The notes beneath the pieces are model-generated. The model was given only the letters and a program-made list of their open reading frames with translations. It was not told the DNA's origin and did no database searches. A stretch of DNA of 64,000 nt. It comes from Bdellovibrionales bacterium (GTDB lineage Bacteria > Bdellovibrionota > UBA1018 > CAIMNF01). Position numbers and translations under genes: made by a program. The stretch covers positions 496,001 to 560,000 of the forward strand of contig CANNBJ010000001.1 of NCBI GenBank assembly GCA_947502835.1. Direction: 5' to 3'. This document shows, in pieces, positions 9,324 to 19,906 of the stretch. How positions within the stretch are numbered: the stretch's first letter is position 1; each line of letters starts with the position of its first letter.

Positions 9324-10910
9324 TTATCGAACAGGATACCCGCGGGCCTTGAACTTCTTGAGCACGGTTTCCTGAAGCTCGGGATACAGCTGCTGAGTTG
9401 CGACCACATAGGCACGGGCTGCATCCGCCTGGTTCGAACCCTGACCCAGAGTGGAAAGAGCGGACCAGAACAATTTATCCGCTTTTTCCTTTCCGATCAC
9501 ATCATAGATCTCCATGCACACCGTGGCCCAGAGCTGTCCTGCATTGTGGATTCCCCCGCTCGCGCCCGCAGGATAATTGCTCGTCACACCGACAGAGCGA
9601 CCGGGCCAGAATGAATTGTGCCCGTCAAACGAGAAGGTCCAGTTGTAGGCCACGTGCCCCGGCTTCATGAACTGACGCCCATAAGAGGCAGCCCAATAAT
9701 CTCCCGAGCCCTCGCTCAGCCCCTCAGCCTGGGAGAGCTTCCCGCCCGTAATCCAATTGTGGAGGGCATGACCAAGCTCATGAATGATCACATCGTGGTC
9801 CTGGGCATCATCCACACCCCCTTGCCCGAAGGCGAGCTCATCCGAAAATGGACTGTAATGGGAATTGTCATCCCCGTTCACACCATGAGGATCAACCCGG
9901 ATTCCCCCTTGATATCGAAGCGGATGCAGATCGAATCCGAGTTGCCCATTGAGATACTTCATGGACTTGTCGATGAAGTAATAGACATTCACCGCATCAA
10001 AGCAAGGATCGCTGCGCTTGAGACTGGAGAGATCCCCTCGAAAGCTGCAATCCGGGTTCTTGGGTGACTCCGAATCCACCACAACCACATTGGGGCCGGA
10101 AAGCACAAATTTTCCACCCTGATTGCTGAGGTTGTCGAGGGTAACCGGAGTGAGCATGCTTTGGAAAAACGGGGAATCAGCATTGTTGTTGTCGGAAAAC
10201 CCGCTAACGGAATCCATAGCTTTCCCTGAACGAACCGTAGGATTCGGTTCAAACACATTCACCCGTACTTCGGAGTTCGCTTCCCGGTGATTGAGGATCA
10301 GATTTGCAGACCGGTAAATCGTCCCGGTGTTTGCATCCATAAGGATTTCCCAAGCATACTTGCGGTCCACCGGAGCTGAAATCCGGATCTGGTATACGGT
10401 ACGGAAAGAACCCTGATGGAACCTGATCTTGGAGACCACCTCTTGCTTCACGGGAGACGCCGTGAGCTTCAAGTAGGAGTAGGTTCGGGCAAGAGCCTCT
10501 TTTTTGCTGATTTTTAAACGGGAAGACGACTTCTCATTCAAAAGCATCATGGTCTGCGAAACAGGAACCACGGAATTCACATAGGTGAGAGGATGAAGGT
10601 CCTTGGCAAGGGAAACGACAAGATCGGACCGATCCACCAGAAGACCGTTCAGCTTCTGCTGGAATCGAACCACGAACCCCACCGGGGTGCTTGTTACGGA
10701 TTCAAGAAACAGATCGGAAAGGTCACTCCTCAATCCAAGCTCCCCCGCGGAGTCCATCAAAAAGCGTCGGGCGCTTTCCTCCGGGGTGGTAGCCCCTTCT
10801 TGTTGCATGAATTTCGTGGATGGCTCGACCACGACCAGCGGTCCGGCCTGGACACCCCCTGAAACAAGGCTGAAAACAGCAGAAAATAAGAACAAAGATG
10901 TGGTTTTCAT
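9324..10910 (-). CDS. Secreted fungalysin/thermolysin-like (M36/M4) metallopeptidase with FTP propeptide
   Basis: Signal peptide MKTTSLFLFSAVFSLVSGGVQA; HELGH...EGSGDYWAAS zinc motif; FTP-like propeptide region; AGGGGGA RBS. Confidence 0.85.
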   Translation of the reverse strand: MKTTSLFLFSAVFSLVSGGVQAGPLVVVEPSTKFMQQEGATTPEESARRFLMDSAGELGLRSDLSDLFLESVTSTPVGFVVRFQQKLNGLLVDRSDLVVSLAKDLHPLTYVNSVVPVSQTMMLLNEKSSSRLKISKKEALARTYSYLKLTASPVKQEVVSKIRFHQGSFRTVYQIRISAPVDRKYAWEILMDANTGTIYRSANLILNHREANSEVRVNVFEPNPTVRSGKAMDSVSGFSDNNNADSPFFQSMLTPVTLDNLSNQGGKFVLSGPNVVVVDSESPKNPDCSFRGDLSSLKRSDPCFDAVNVYYFIDKSMKYLNGQLGFDLHPLRYQGGIRVDPHGVNGDDNSHYSPFSDELAFGQGGVDDAQDHDVIIHELGHALHNWITGGKLSQAEGLSEGSGDYWAASYGRQFMKPGHVAYNWTFSFDGHNSFWPGRSVGVTSNYPAGASGGIHNAGQLWATVCMEIYDVIGKEKADKLFWSALSTLGQGSNQADAARAYVVATQQLYPELQETVLKKFKARGYPVR

Positions 10911-10974
10911 TTTTCCCCCTTTTAAAACCCCACGAAAAGCGTAAGAAACAAATGAGGAAATCGCAAACCTTTTT

Positions 10975-12165
10975 ATGAGTGACACCACGAAGACCCTGAG
11001 CGGAAAAGAATATCGAGTGACCCACTCTGTGGGCCCCAATCAATCCGGCATTCGATTGGATCGTTTTCTGATGGATCGCTACACTCGCCGCTCGAGGGAA
11101 AAGTTAAAGAGAATTATCGATTCAGGCGCGATTCGTGTGATTCGGGAAAACTCAAAACACCAAACCCTCGGAAGAATCAAGGCGAGCTTTTCTTTGCAAG
11201 CAGGCGATATTGTTGAGTTAATTTCGATCAAGCGACCTGAGCCCGAGGTTTCTTTTGATTATAAGATTCTCTATGAAGATCAAGAAATTCTTGTACTGAA
11301 CAAGCCTCCTCATTTGCCGGTTCATCCAGCCGGCAGGTTCTTCTTCAATACCCTTCTGACTCATTTGAAGACAGATGGATTCACTCTTCAGGGTCAAAGC
11401 GAGAGAAACTTTTTTTTGGTTCACCGCATCGACAAGGAAACCAGCGGAATCCTTCTTCTTGCGAAATCGAAAGAGGCCTGCAACGCGTTAACCTTGCAAT
11501 TCAGGAACCGTGAAACCGAGAAATACTATCTTGCCATTGCTCGAGGGAAACCGTCTTCAAATCAATTCAAGATCGACACTCCCATTGGCAAGCCCCGGGG
11601 CGCCACCATCGGCATCAAAATGGCCGCCCTTCCCCTTGAGCAAGGCGGTCTCGCCTCCGAAACCCTATTTGAAACCATTGAAACCCGCCGTGGAAACGAG
11701 GGGGTTTTTACACTCACTGCGTGCTTTCCAAAGACCGGACGCCAGCACCAGATCAGGGTGCACGCAGAGATCGCAGGACACCCCCTGGTCGGGGACAAAG
11801 TTTACGGATTGAAGGAGGAAGACGTTTTGATCCTCCTCGACGGAGATCGTGAAACCATTCGGGAAGAGGATGGAGAATCATCCACAGGGGAAGAGCCTCC
11901 GGCGGAGGAGGAGCAAAAACTCGAGCTCGAGTTCGAGGAAGGCGAAGCACCCAAACCCGAAATCTCCAAAAGCTCCCGCTACCGTGAACTCGAATCAGGG
12001 CTCCTTCTCAAAAGACATGCGCTCCACGCAGCGGGACTCCGCTTCAAGCACCCGACCACGGGAAAGCTCATGGCTTTCGAATGCGGATTGCCCGAGGACC
12101 TGAAGAAATTCTTCGAGGGACTCACCGGGACCCCGCTGCAAGAATTCCGCACCAACCATTGGTGA
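10975..12165 (+). CDS. RluA-family pseudouridine synthase with S4 domain and acidic insertion
   Basis: S4-like RLDRFLMDRYTRRSREKLKRII; catalytic HRIDKETSGILLLAKS; TGRQHQIRVHAEIAGHPLVGDKVYG. Confidence 0.92.
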   Translation: MSDTTKTLSGKEYRVTHSVGPNQSGIRLDRFLMDRYTRRSREKLKRIIDSGAIRVIRENSKHQTLGRIKASFSLQAGDIVELISIKRPEPEVSFDYKILYEDQEILVLNKPPHLPVHPAGRFFFNTLLTHLKTDGFTLQGQSERNFFLVHRIDKETSGILLLAKSKEACNALTLQFRNRETEKYYLAIARGKPSSNQFKIDTPIGKPRGATIGIKMAALPLEQGGLASETLFETIETRRGNEGVFTLTACFPKTGRQHQIRVHAEIAGHPLVGDKVYGLKEEDVLILLDGDRETIREEDGESSTGEEPPAEEEQKLELEFEEGEAPKPEISKSSRYRELESGLLLKRHALHAAGLRFKHPTTGKLMAFECGLPEDLKKFFEGLTGTPLQEFRTNHW

Positions 12166-12176
12166 CCCGGGAAGGC

Positions 12177-12794
12177 TCACTTCCCGATCTTTGAGACCAT
12201 TTCCTTGAACTTCTCGCCCGATTCGGCCTCAATGTCCTGGTGCAGGGAATTCCCGTGGGCATCGATCGTGACCACAACAGGGAACCGCTCCACCTTCAAT
12301 TTCCAGATCGCTTCCGGACTTCCAAACTGTTCGAGCCCAAAGACTCCGTCGACCGATACGATTCTCTCCGCAAGGACTTGTGCGGCTCCACCCACGGCAT
12401 GGAGATATACGCAGCCGAAGGCTTTGCACGCATTTTTGGTTTTCTCACCCATTCCGCCTTTTCCGATCACTGCCTTCAATCCAAACTTCTCGATGATTTT
12501 GGCCTGATACGGCTCCTCGCGGATGGAGGTGGTCGGTCCCGCTGCGGTTGCCACCCACTTTTTGCCTTTTTTCATGATCACAGGGCCGCAGTGGTAAATG
12601 ATCGAGTTCTTCAAACGAACCTCGCTCTCGGGCGGCTCGTTGCCGGAGTCGAGCCACTTGTGGACCGCATCCCGACCAGTCAGAAGCTCGCCCGTGATTT
12701 CCACCATGTCACCCACCCGCAGCGATCTCACCTTCTCTTCCGTGAAGGGTTCGGTAAGCTGGTAGGCACCATCGATCTTTTCTAATAGAGCCAT
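12177..12794 (-). CDS. Fumarate hydratase class I, beta (C-terminal) subunit
   Basis: GELLTGRDAVHKWL, YHCGPVIMKKGKKWVATAAGPTTSIREEPYQ, IGKGGMG motifs; ATG at 12794. Confidence 0.9.
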   Translation of the reverse strand: MALLEKIDGAYQLTEPFTEEKVRSLRVGDMVEITGELLTGRDAVHKWLDSGNEPPESEVRLKNSIIYHCGPVIMKKGKKWVATAAGPTTSIREEPYQAKIIEKFGLKAVIGKGGMGEKTKNACKAFGCVYLHAVGGAAQVLAERIVSVDGVFGLEQFGSPEAIWKLKVERFPVVVTIDAHGNSLHQDIEAESGEKFKEMVSKIGK

Positions 12795-13693
12795 TTGAGA
12801 ATCTCTCCTTTTTTTCCTACTCGGGCACCCTGACGACGAAACGCCCAGCACATGTACGAGACGCTGACAAAAAACGAAGCAGGAACCCGATTCAAAGCGG
12901 TGATCTTGGTCGCAAGCAAGGTGGTCTTGCCTCCGAACCCCATCGGTCCAATCCCCAGTTGATTTGCCTCATCTGTGATTCGCGCTTCAAGAGATGCAAG
13001 AGTCGCATCCCGATTGCGATCGCCGATCTTGCGGAGAAATTGTTCTTTGGACGCCGCATACCCGGTTCCCCGATCCCCTCCGATACAAACGCCCAGAATC
13101 CCCGGGCCGCAGCCCTTTCCTTGCGCATTTTGGACCGCATCCAGAATGCACTTTTCCACACCCTTCAAATCACGTCCGGCTCCGACCCGCGAATCCGGCA
13201 GGCTGTACTGGGCGCCGACGTTCTCGCACCCGCCCCCTTTCAACATCAACTTGATCTCGAATTCCTCTTTTTTCCAAGGCTCGGCGTGGATCACGGGCGC
13301 TCCCGGGCCGATGTTGTTTCCGCTGTTTTTACCGGTGATCGAATCCACACTGTTCTGGCGCAGATACCCTTTTTTCGTCGCGGTTACGATCGCTTTCCGG
13401 ATGAGTTTTTGAAGTTCCTCGTAATCGGTCTTTTGTGGAAAATGGAGATAGAACAAGACGGTCCCCGTGTCCTGGCAAAGGGGCTGGGACTTTCGCTTTG
13501 CAATTCCAACATTGTCGCAAATGATGTCCATTGCGTACTTGGCAGAGGAACCGGCAACCTCGGTTTTTCGTCCGGCCTCGATTGCCTCAAACACATCATT
13601 CGGAAGCTCGGCGGAGGTCTTCCGGATGATCTCGACCAGGGAGTCGTGAAGATTCTTTTTCAGTGTTGAATTCATGGGGGAATTTTTACCCAA
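12782..13693 (-). CDS. Fumarate hydratase class I, alpha (N-terminal) subunit
   Basis: QPLCQDTGTVLFYL, MLKGGGCENVGAQYSLPD, GCGPGILGVCIGGDRGTGYAASKEQF; the start may be ATG 13675. Confidence 0.92.
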   Translation of the reverse strand: MGKNSPMNSTLKKNLHDSLVEIIRKTSAELPNDVFEAIEAGRKTEVAGSSAKYAMDIICDNVGIAKRKSQPLCQDTGTVLFYLHFPQKTDYEELQKLIRKAIVTATKKGYLRQNSVDSITGKNSGNNIGPGAPVIHAEPWKKEEFEIKLMLKGGGCENVGAQYSLPDSRVGAGRDLKGVEKCILDAVQNAQGKGCGPGILGVCIGGDRGTGYAASKEQFLRKIGDRNRDATLASLEARITDEANQLGIGPMGFGGKTTLLATKITALNRVPASFFVSVSYMCWAFRRQGARVGKKGEILKWLY

Positions 13694-13722
13694 GGTGGGG
13701 GAATAATGCTAGAGTCATTTTC

Positions 13723-14967
13723 ATGTTCCGGACGGCAATCCTGCTTCTGATGCCCGCAGTGGTCCATGCGGCTCTTCCGCTTGCGAATCCCGTCACGTTT
13801 GAATCCTGCCGGATGAGTGTTGCCGCATCCAATCCGGACCTTCTTTCCGCGCAAGAGTCCTTGCGCTCCCAAGAGGAGCTGGCGGCGGGATCTTATTCCG
13901 CGTTTTTCCCGAGCGTGAACGCATCCCTTGGCATGACCCGCACCTCTCCCGGACGGACCCTGGAGCCCCAGGCGCTGAGCTCCCTTGGAGTTTCCTACAA
14001 CCTTTTTTCGGGATTCCGGGATCGGGCCCGGGTCCGGAGCGCAAGAGCCAATCTTGAGATCTCCCGCGCCAGCCTGGACTCCGTCCGCGCCAAGGTAAGC
14101 TTTCAACTGAGGCAGGCATTTGCACAGGCGCTTTATGCGAAGGAAAATGTGGTTCTCACCCGGGCAATCCGTGAGAGACGGGCCCAGAACGAGCGATTGG
14201 TTCGGGCCCAGTATGAATCCGGAAGGGAGAACGAGGGCTCCTATCAGTTTTCCAAGGGACTTCTTGAGCAAGCCGAATATGACGAGCGGGTTGCACGGGA
14301 TCAGGAAGTGATTGCAGCTCAGAATCTTTCCCATGTTGCCGGATTCGATTCGACCTCAATCCTGGTTGAGGGGGATGTGCCCGTTTCGGCCCCTCCCGCC
14401 GAGGCGGATGCCACCAAACTTCTCGTGCTTACGCCCGCGCACAGGATCCAAACCGCACGCATTGAACTTGCGGATGCCCAGTTCGAATCGGCCCGAAGCG
14501 GATTCATCCCGAGCTTGGATCTGTCGGGAAACTTGAGCTATCTGGGGACCCGCCCAACACTTGAGGAAAACCGCTCCCTCGGGATCGGGATCACTCTCAC
14601 CATTCCACTTTTCAGCGGACTCAGCACATTCCGGGATCTCCGCAGTGCAGGAGCCCTTCAGGAGTCTGCGATTCAAAACAAGGTGTCGGTCGACTTCGAG
14701 ACACTTTCAGGTCTGCGACAGGCTCTGTTCACGTTCCAACAGTCCATTCAAAAATTGAAAGTCGACACCAATCTGAAGAACGCTGCAACCATCCGTGCGA
14801 CCATTGCCCGGAAGCGGTATAATCATGGACTTCTCATGTTTGAACAGTGGGATATCATCGAAACAGATCTCATCAACCGCCAGAAAAACGCACTCGCAAG
14901 CAAACGAGACCGGATCATCGCCGAGGGTGCGTATCGCCAGATCCAGGGACTAGGAGACTTTCCGTGA
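13723..14967 (+). CDS. TolC-family outer membrane efflux protein
   Basis: Signal peptide MFRTAILLLMPAVVHA plus two OEP repeats. Confidence 0.85.
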   Translation: MFRTAILLLMPAVVHAALPLANPVTFESCRMSVAASNPDLLSAQESLRSQEELAAGSYSAFFPSVNASLGMTRTSPGRTLEPQALSSLGVSYNLFSGFRDRARVRSARANLEISRASLDSVRAKVSFQLRQAFAQALYAKENVVLTRAIRERRAQNERLVRAQYESGRENEGSYQFSKGLLEQAEYDERVARDQEVIAAQNLSHVAGFDSTSILVEGDVPVSAPPAEADATKLLVLTPAHRIQTARIELADAQFESARSGFIPSLDLSGNLSYLGTRPTLEENRSLGIGITLTIPLFSGLSTFRDLRSAGALQESAIQNKVSVDFETLSGLRQALFTFQQSIQKLKVDTNLKNAATIRATIARKRYNHGLLMFEQWDIIETDLINRQKNALASKRDRIIAEGAYRQIQGLGDFP

Positions 14968-15944
14968 ACCATAGCAAACGCAGAAAAGTTCTTTTCATCG
15001 GCATTCCGGCAGGGGCTCTTGTCCTCGCCGTTGTTGCCATCTCTCTCCGGCAAAAATCGGACCCCAAGGCCACCTACCATGAGGCGGCGGTGGAACAAGG
15101 GGTCTTTGTGGAGTCGATTGTGGCCACGGGCACAGTTTCGCCTGAAAACCGACTGGTGATCAAATCCCCGGTGGCAGGAAGGATTGAAAGAATCCTCGTG
15201 AAGGAAGGGCAGAAGGTCTGGAAGGGGCAGGTCCTGGCGTGGGTCAGCACCACTGAAAGGGCTGCACTTCTCGATTCCGCCCGCGCGGAAAGTCCCGAGG
15301 AGCTCGCCCAGTGGGAGAAGTTCTACAAGCCCACTCCCATCTACGCCCCGATCAACGGCATGATCATCCTCCGGAGCTTTGAACCCGGACAATCGTTCAA
15401 CGCCAGTGACGGGATTCTCGTGATGTCGGATCGCCTCACGATCAAGGCACAGGTGGACGAAACCTCGATCGCAAAGGTGAATCTTGGACAGCGCGCCGAG
15501 ATCATACTTGACGCCTACCCGAGAAACACCTTGAAGGGCAAAGCCGTACATCGCGGTTTTGATGCGAAAACCGTGAACAATGTCACCAGCTACATTGTGG
15601 ATGTCTTGCCGGAAGAAAGCCCCGAGACCATGCTCTCGGGGATGACCGCGAATGTGAAGTTCATCCTCAATGAGATTCCGGACGCGGTGACGATTCCCAA
15701 CGAAAGCCTTTCTTCCGTGGACGGCAGGGCCTGCGTCCGGATCAAGGAATCCGATCCACCCGAGAAGACTCCTTGCGTGACCGTGAAGGCCGGTGGAAGC
15801 AATGAAACAAGAACCGTCATCCTCGAAGGCCTGAAGGCGGGGCAAACCCTTTGGGTCCAGGATTTAAAGCCTCTTGAGGCGAAAGGATCCCTTCTTCCAC
15901 GGAATCCTTTCAGCCCCATGGGCGGCGGACGATCACGGCATTGA
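14964..15944 (+). CDS. HlyD/MacA-like periplasmic adaptor
   Basis: GTG start overlapping the upstream TGA; VATGTVSPENRLVIKSPVAGRIERILVKEGQKVWKGQVLAW. Confidence 0.85.
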   Translation: MNHSKRRKVLFIGIPAGALVLAVVAISLRQKSDPKATYHEAAVEQGVFVESIVATGTVSPENRLVIKSPVAGRIERILVKEGQKVWKGQVLAWVSTTERAALLDSARAESPEELAQWEKFYKPTPIYAPINGMIILRSFEPGQSFNASDGILVMSDRLTIKAQVDETSIAKVNLGQRAEIILDAYPRNTLKGKAVHRGFDAKTVNNVTSYIVDVLPEESPETMLSGMTANVKFILNEIPDAVTIPNESLSSVDGRACVRIKESDPPEKTPCVTVKAGGSNETRTVILEGLKAGQTLWVQDLKPLEAKGSLLPRNPFSPMGGGRSRH

Positions 15945-15945
15945 G

Positions 15946-17904
15946 ATGAAGAGCGCGATCGAATTGACCAATATCCGGAAGAGCTTCCCGATCGGTGAAG
16001 ACCGCATCGAGATTCTGAAAGGCGTATCCCTTCGGGTCAACGCAGGCGAATTTGTCGCGATCATGGGACCATCCGGATCCGGAAAATCAACCCTGATGAA
16101 CGTCATGGGACTGCTGGATCGCCCCGAGAACGGCACCTATTTGCTTGAGGGAAATGAGGTGCAGGGGTTCGACGACGCGGGACTTGCCCGCGCCAGACGG
16201 GAAACCTTGGGTTTTGTATTTCAACAATTCCATCTTTTGCCGAGGCTCTCGGCTCTTGAGAACACCTCCCTTCCCCTTCTTTATTCCATCCATTCCACGC
16301 CTGAGGCTCCGGCGCGAGCACTCTTGAACCGTGTAGGATTGGGAGACCGTCTCGAGCACAAGCCGAATCAACTCTCCGGCGGACAACAGCAGCGGGTGGC
16401 CATTGCGAGGGCTTTGATCCACTCCCCTCGGATCATTCTGGCGGATGAGCCGACGGGTAACCTTGACTCGAAAAGTTCGGCAGAGATCCTGGGTCTTCTT
16501 CAGGAGTTGAATCGCGAGGGGATGACGGTGATCCTCGTCACCCATGAGGCGGAAGTTGCCGGTGCTGCGGACCGGATCATCACGATTCGCGATGGCCGGA
16601 TCGAATCGGACATCCAAAAACGTCAACCGGGCGGAACGCGTGAATCACCGAAAGAAGAAACACAGGCCCCTGTTCTGAAGAGTGGCAATCGAACCTTTGA
16701 ACTTTTCAAGCAAGCAGGTCGGACCCTCGTGGCAAACAAGCTCCGAACCGTTCTCTCGACCCTGGGAGTCCTGATCGGGGTGGCTGCGGTCATCGCGATG
16801 CTCGCGATTGGAAAGGGTGCACAGGAAGCAATCGAGACACAGCTCTCCTCGCTTGGATCAAACCTTCTCAGTGTTCGCCCGGCATCGATCCGGATTGGCG
16901 GGGTCGCCATGGAAAGCGACTGGCTCAAGATCTCAAAGCGGGACGCGGACGCGATCCTGGAGAGGGTCCCCGGGGTCAAGCAAACGGGCTGCGTGGTGCA
17001 GGGGAACAATCAACGGGTCGCGCACCTGGAGAAGAATGCCGCAACCCAGGTCTTTGGAACCCAACCTCTGTATGCCCGGATGCATGCCTTGGTTCCGGTT
17101 GTGGGGCGCTACTTCACGGATGACGAAAACCAATCCCGCGCGCTGGTGACGGTCATCGGCGCCACAGTTTCAAGGGAATTGTTCGGAACCGCCAACCCTG
17201 TCGGGAAGTCAATCAAGGTGAACAAGATCCCGATGCGGGTGATCGGAATTCTCCCCGAAAAGGGGGCAAGCTCTTTTGGAGATCGGGATGACCAGATCCA
17301 TGTTCCCCTTCTCACGGCAATGCATCGACTTTTCGGAAAATCCTTTCTCGACTTCATCGAGGTGGAGATCGAGAAAGGCGCAGACATGACCCTCGCTCAA
17401 TCGAGGATCGACTCGGTTCTCCGCTCCATCCACGACATTCCTCCGTCCCAAACCGAGGAGGCCTTCCGCATTTTCAACATGGCGGACATCCAGTCCGCGC
17501 TCACGGAAACCAGCAGGACACTCTCCCTTCTCCTGTTGGTCATCGCGGGGATTTCCCTGTTGGTCGGAGGGATCGGCATCATGAACATCATGCTCGTTTC
17601 GGTTACCGAGCGTACGCGGGAAATCGGACTCCGAAGAGCCATTGGAGCCACGCCGGGGGACATCCTTCTGCAGTTTTTGGTCGAGTCGGCCGCGATTGGA
17701 GTCTTGGGGGGAATTCTCGGTGTTCTTGCAGGGTCCGGAGCCTCCCTGCTGGTTTCCCTGGTTGCGGGATGGAGCACCTCCATTTCCCTGCCTGCAGTGT
17801 TCGGATCTTTTGTCTTCTCGAGTCTCATCGGAATGACCTTCGGACTTTGGCCGGCGCGGAGGGCGGCTCAACTGAATCCCATTGACGCTCTCAAGGGGGA
17901 GTAA
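15946..17904 (+). CDS. MacB-like ABC transporter (ATPase fused to FtsX/MacB permease)
   Basis: [27 protein letters not shown], MacB_PCD region, [28 protein letters not shown]. Confidence 0.95.
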   Translation: MKSAIELTNIRKSFPIGEDRIEILKGVSLRVNAGEFVAIMGPSGSGKSTLMNVMGLLDRPENGTYLLEGNEVQGFDDAGLARARRETLGFVFQQFHLLPRLSALENTSLPLLYSIHSTPEAPARALLNRVGLGDRLEHKPNQLSGGQQQRVAIARALIHSPRIILADEPTGNLDSKSSAEILGLLQELNREGMTVILVTHEAEVAGAADRIITIRDGRIESDIQKRQPGGTRESPKEETQAPVLKSGNRTFELFKQAGRTLVANKLRTVLSTLGVLIGVAAVIAMLAIGKGAQEAIETQLSSLGSNLLSVRPASIRIGGVAMESDWLKISKRDADAILERVPGVKQTGCVVQGNNQRVAHLEKNAATQVFGTQPLYARMHALVPVVGRYFTDDENQSRALVTVIGATVSRELFGTANPVGKSIKVNKIPMRVIGILPEKGASSFGDRDDQIHVPLLTAMHRLFGKSFLDFIEVEIEKGADMTLAQSRIDSVLRSIHDIPPSQTEEAFRIFNMADIQSALTETSRTLSLLLLVIAGISLLVGGIGIMNIMLVSVTERTREIGLRRAIGATPGDILLQFLVESAAIGVLGGILGVLAGSGASLLVSLVAGWSTSISLPAVFGSFVFSSLIGMTFGLWPARRAAQLNPIDALKGE

Positions 17905-17953
17905 TCCGGTCGTGCTCCTTGCAAGGGGATGCCACATCCGCTAGCCTCGGCGC

Positions 17954-19729
17954 ATGAAGCCACTTACCACCCTTCTCCTGCTTTGTTCCTTCGCATGCAG
18001 CACCTCCGGTCCCCATTCACAAGTTCCTTCGTCGAGGACGATGCAACTGAACTCGATCCTTGATGAACATTTTGAAGCCACCCTGAAACTCGATCCCCTG
18101 TTTGCGACCTCGATCGGGGATCACCGCTACGATGCGGAACTTCCGGTTTCCATCCTTCCGGAACACCGGAAGAAAGAGGAACTCCTTGCGGAGTCAAGCC
18201 TTCGAAAAATCAGGAACTTCGGATGTCGCGACCTCCCTGAAACGGACCTGCTCACCTGTCTGACATTCGAGGAGGAGATCCAAAACCAGCTCGCTCTTTT
18301 GAAAGCGGACCTCGACGATCTGGCTCCATTCAATCAGTTCTGGAGCTTCCCCCTCGATTTCGCGGAACTTGCCTCCGGAACAAGCTATGTCACGTTTGAA
18401 ACCGTCCTTGACTATGAAAATTTCATGCAACGTCTCAAGCAGGTGCCTCCGTACCTGAAAGCGATGCAGGAACGCATGGTTCTGGGAAAGGATCGGGGCA
18501 TCACGGTCCCACGGATTCTTGCTCAAAAAGGACTGAAGAATCTGAAATCCCTCCTTTCGCCGCCACCAGCGGAAAGTGCCTTCTTCAAGCCGCTTCGGAA
18601 CTTTCCTTCCTCCATTCCGGAGCCGGAGCGGGCACGGATCCGCGCCGTGTATGAGGAGATCCTGACGGCCGAGGTGCTTCCTGCGTATCGAGGGTTCGCA
18701 CGTTTCGTGGAGGAACAATATGTTCCTCATTGCCGGAAGAGTTCAGGGATTCAGGCACTCCCCGGAGGTCGCGAAAACTATCTTGCCCTCGTCAAAAGCC
18801 ATACCACCACATCCCTCTCTCCGAACGAGATCATGATGATCGGAATACGGGAAGTGTCGCGGATCAAAAAAGAATTCGAAGCAGTGAAGAAACAACTCGG
18901 GTTCAAGGGGAGTCTCAAGGATTTTTTCAAGAGTCTTCGTACCAATCCGTCTCTTTTCCCTTTCCGGACCCATGAGTCGGTCATGACAGCCTATGAGAAG
19001 ATCCATCAAGCGATTGCCCCTGCGATCCCCGCGCACTTTCGAATGACTCCAAAGGCCCGATTTGAGATCCGTGAGGTGGAGAAGTTCAAGGCTGAAACCT
19101 CAGGTGAGGCCTATCAGAATCCGTCCGCGGACGGATCACGGCCCGGAATCTTCTGGGTACCGGTGCCGGACCCTGCGAAGTACCAGAAAAAGAGCATGGA
19201 AGCCCTCTTTTTGCACGAGGCGATTCCCGGTCATCACTTCCAGATCTCCCTTCAGCAAGAACTTGATTTGCCGAAATACCGCAAGTTCAATGGCAACAAT
19301 GCCTATGTCGAGGGGTGGGGTCTTTATGCCGAGAGCCTGGGTCGGGACTTGGGTCTGTATTCCGACCCGTATTCCTGGATTGGCAGGCTCGAATACGAAA
19401 TGCACCGGGCGATCCGCCTGGTGGTGGATACCGGAATCCACTGGAAGGGGTGGTCGCGCGAGCGGGCCATCGAATACTCCCTTGAGCATGAACCGATGGA
19501 CGAGGATGGCATCGTGTCCGAAATCGAGCGCTACATGGCTATTCCGGGCCAGGCTTTGTCGTACAAGCTCGGTGAAATCAAGATTCAGGAACTCAAGGCG
19601 TACGCGAAACATGAACTGGGGCCACGGTACTCCGATCCGGATTTCCATGATGAGATTCTGAAGGATGGCGCCCTCCCCCTTTCCGTTCTTGATTCGAAGA
19701 TCAAAAAGTGGGTTGCAAGCCGGAAATGA
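17954..19729 (+). CDS. DUF885-family lipoprotein (M1-like peptidase relative)
   Basis: Lipobox LLLLCSFACS; LFLHEAIPGHHFQISLQQEL and EGWGLYAESLGRDLGLY motifs. Confidence 0.85.
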   Translation: MKPLTTLLLLCSFACSTSGPHSQVPSSRTMQLNSILDEHFEATLKLDPLFATSIGDHRYDAELPVSILPEHRKKEELLAESSLRKIRNFGCRDLPETDLLTCLTFEEEIQNQLALLKADLDDLAPFNQFWSFPLDFAELASGTSYVTFETVLDYENFMQRLKQVPPYLKAMQERMVLGKDRGITVPRILAQKGLKNLKSLLSPPPAESAFFKPLRNFPSSIPEPERARIRAVYEEILTAEVLPAYRGFARFVEEQYVPHCRKSSGIQALPGGRENYLALVKSHTTTSLSPNEIMMIGIREVSRIKKEFEAVKKQLGFKGSLKDFFKSLRTNPSLFPFRTHESVMTAYEKIHQAIAPAIPAHFRMTPKARFEIREVEKFKAETSGEAYQNPSADGSRPGIFWVPVPDPAKYQKKSMEALFLHEAIPGHHFQISLQQELDLPKYRKFNGNNAYVEGWGLYAESLGRDLGLYSDPYSWIGRLEYEMHRAIRLVVDTGIHWKGWSRERAIEYSLEHEPMDEDGIVSEIERYMAIPGQALSYKLGEIKIQELKAYAKHELGPRYSDPDFHDEILKDGALPLSVLDSKIKKWVASRK

Positions 19730-19747
19730 TCACCACAACTGAAAGTC

Positions 19748-19766
19748 GTCCCCCTTGCGGGGGACG
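19748..19766. terminator. GC-rich hairpin between convergent genes (possible terminator)
   Basis: GTCCCCCTTGCGGGGGAC; no strong T-tract. Confidence 0.4.
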
Positions 19767-19906
19767 GCCCTCAGTTGCGGCTTCCACAACCCGCGGAGTC
19801 TCAAGGAGGCTCCGCCCCGGGCAAGGTGATTGGCAAGTTGGATGTTGAGACACGCTCTTCACCCCCCGAAAAAGCCAGCCACCCGGGTCGGCCCGGACAA
19901 CGCTGT

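Noticed and set aside
12177-13693. Split fumarase as a novel fission
   Set aside because: Two-subunit class I fumarases are well known in many prokaryotes; ordinary.
14823-15845. 340-aa antisense ORF across tolC/macA-like genes
   Set aside because: Antisense of two clearly supported CDSs; no motif support.
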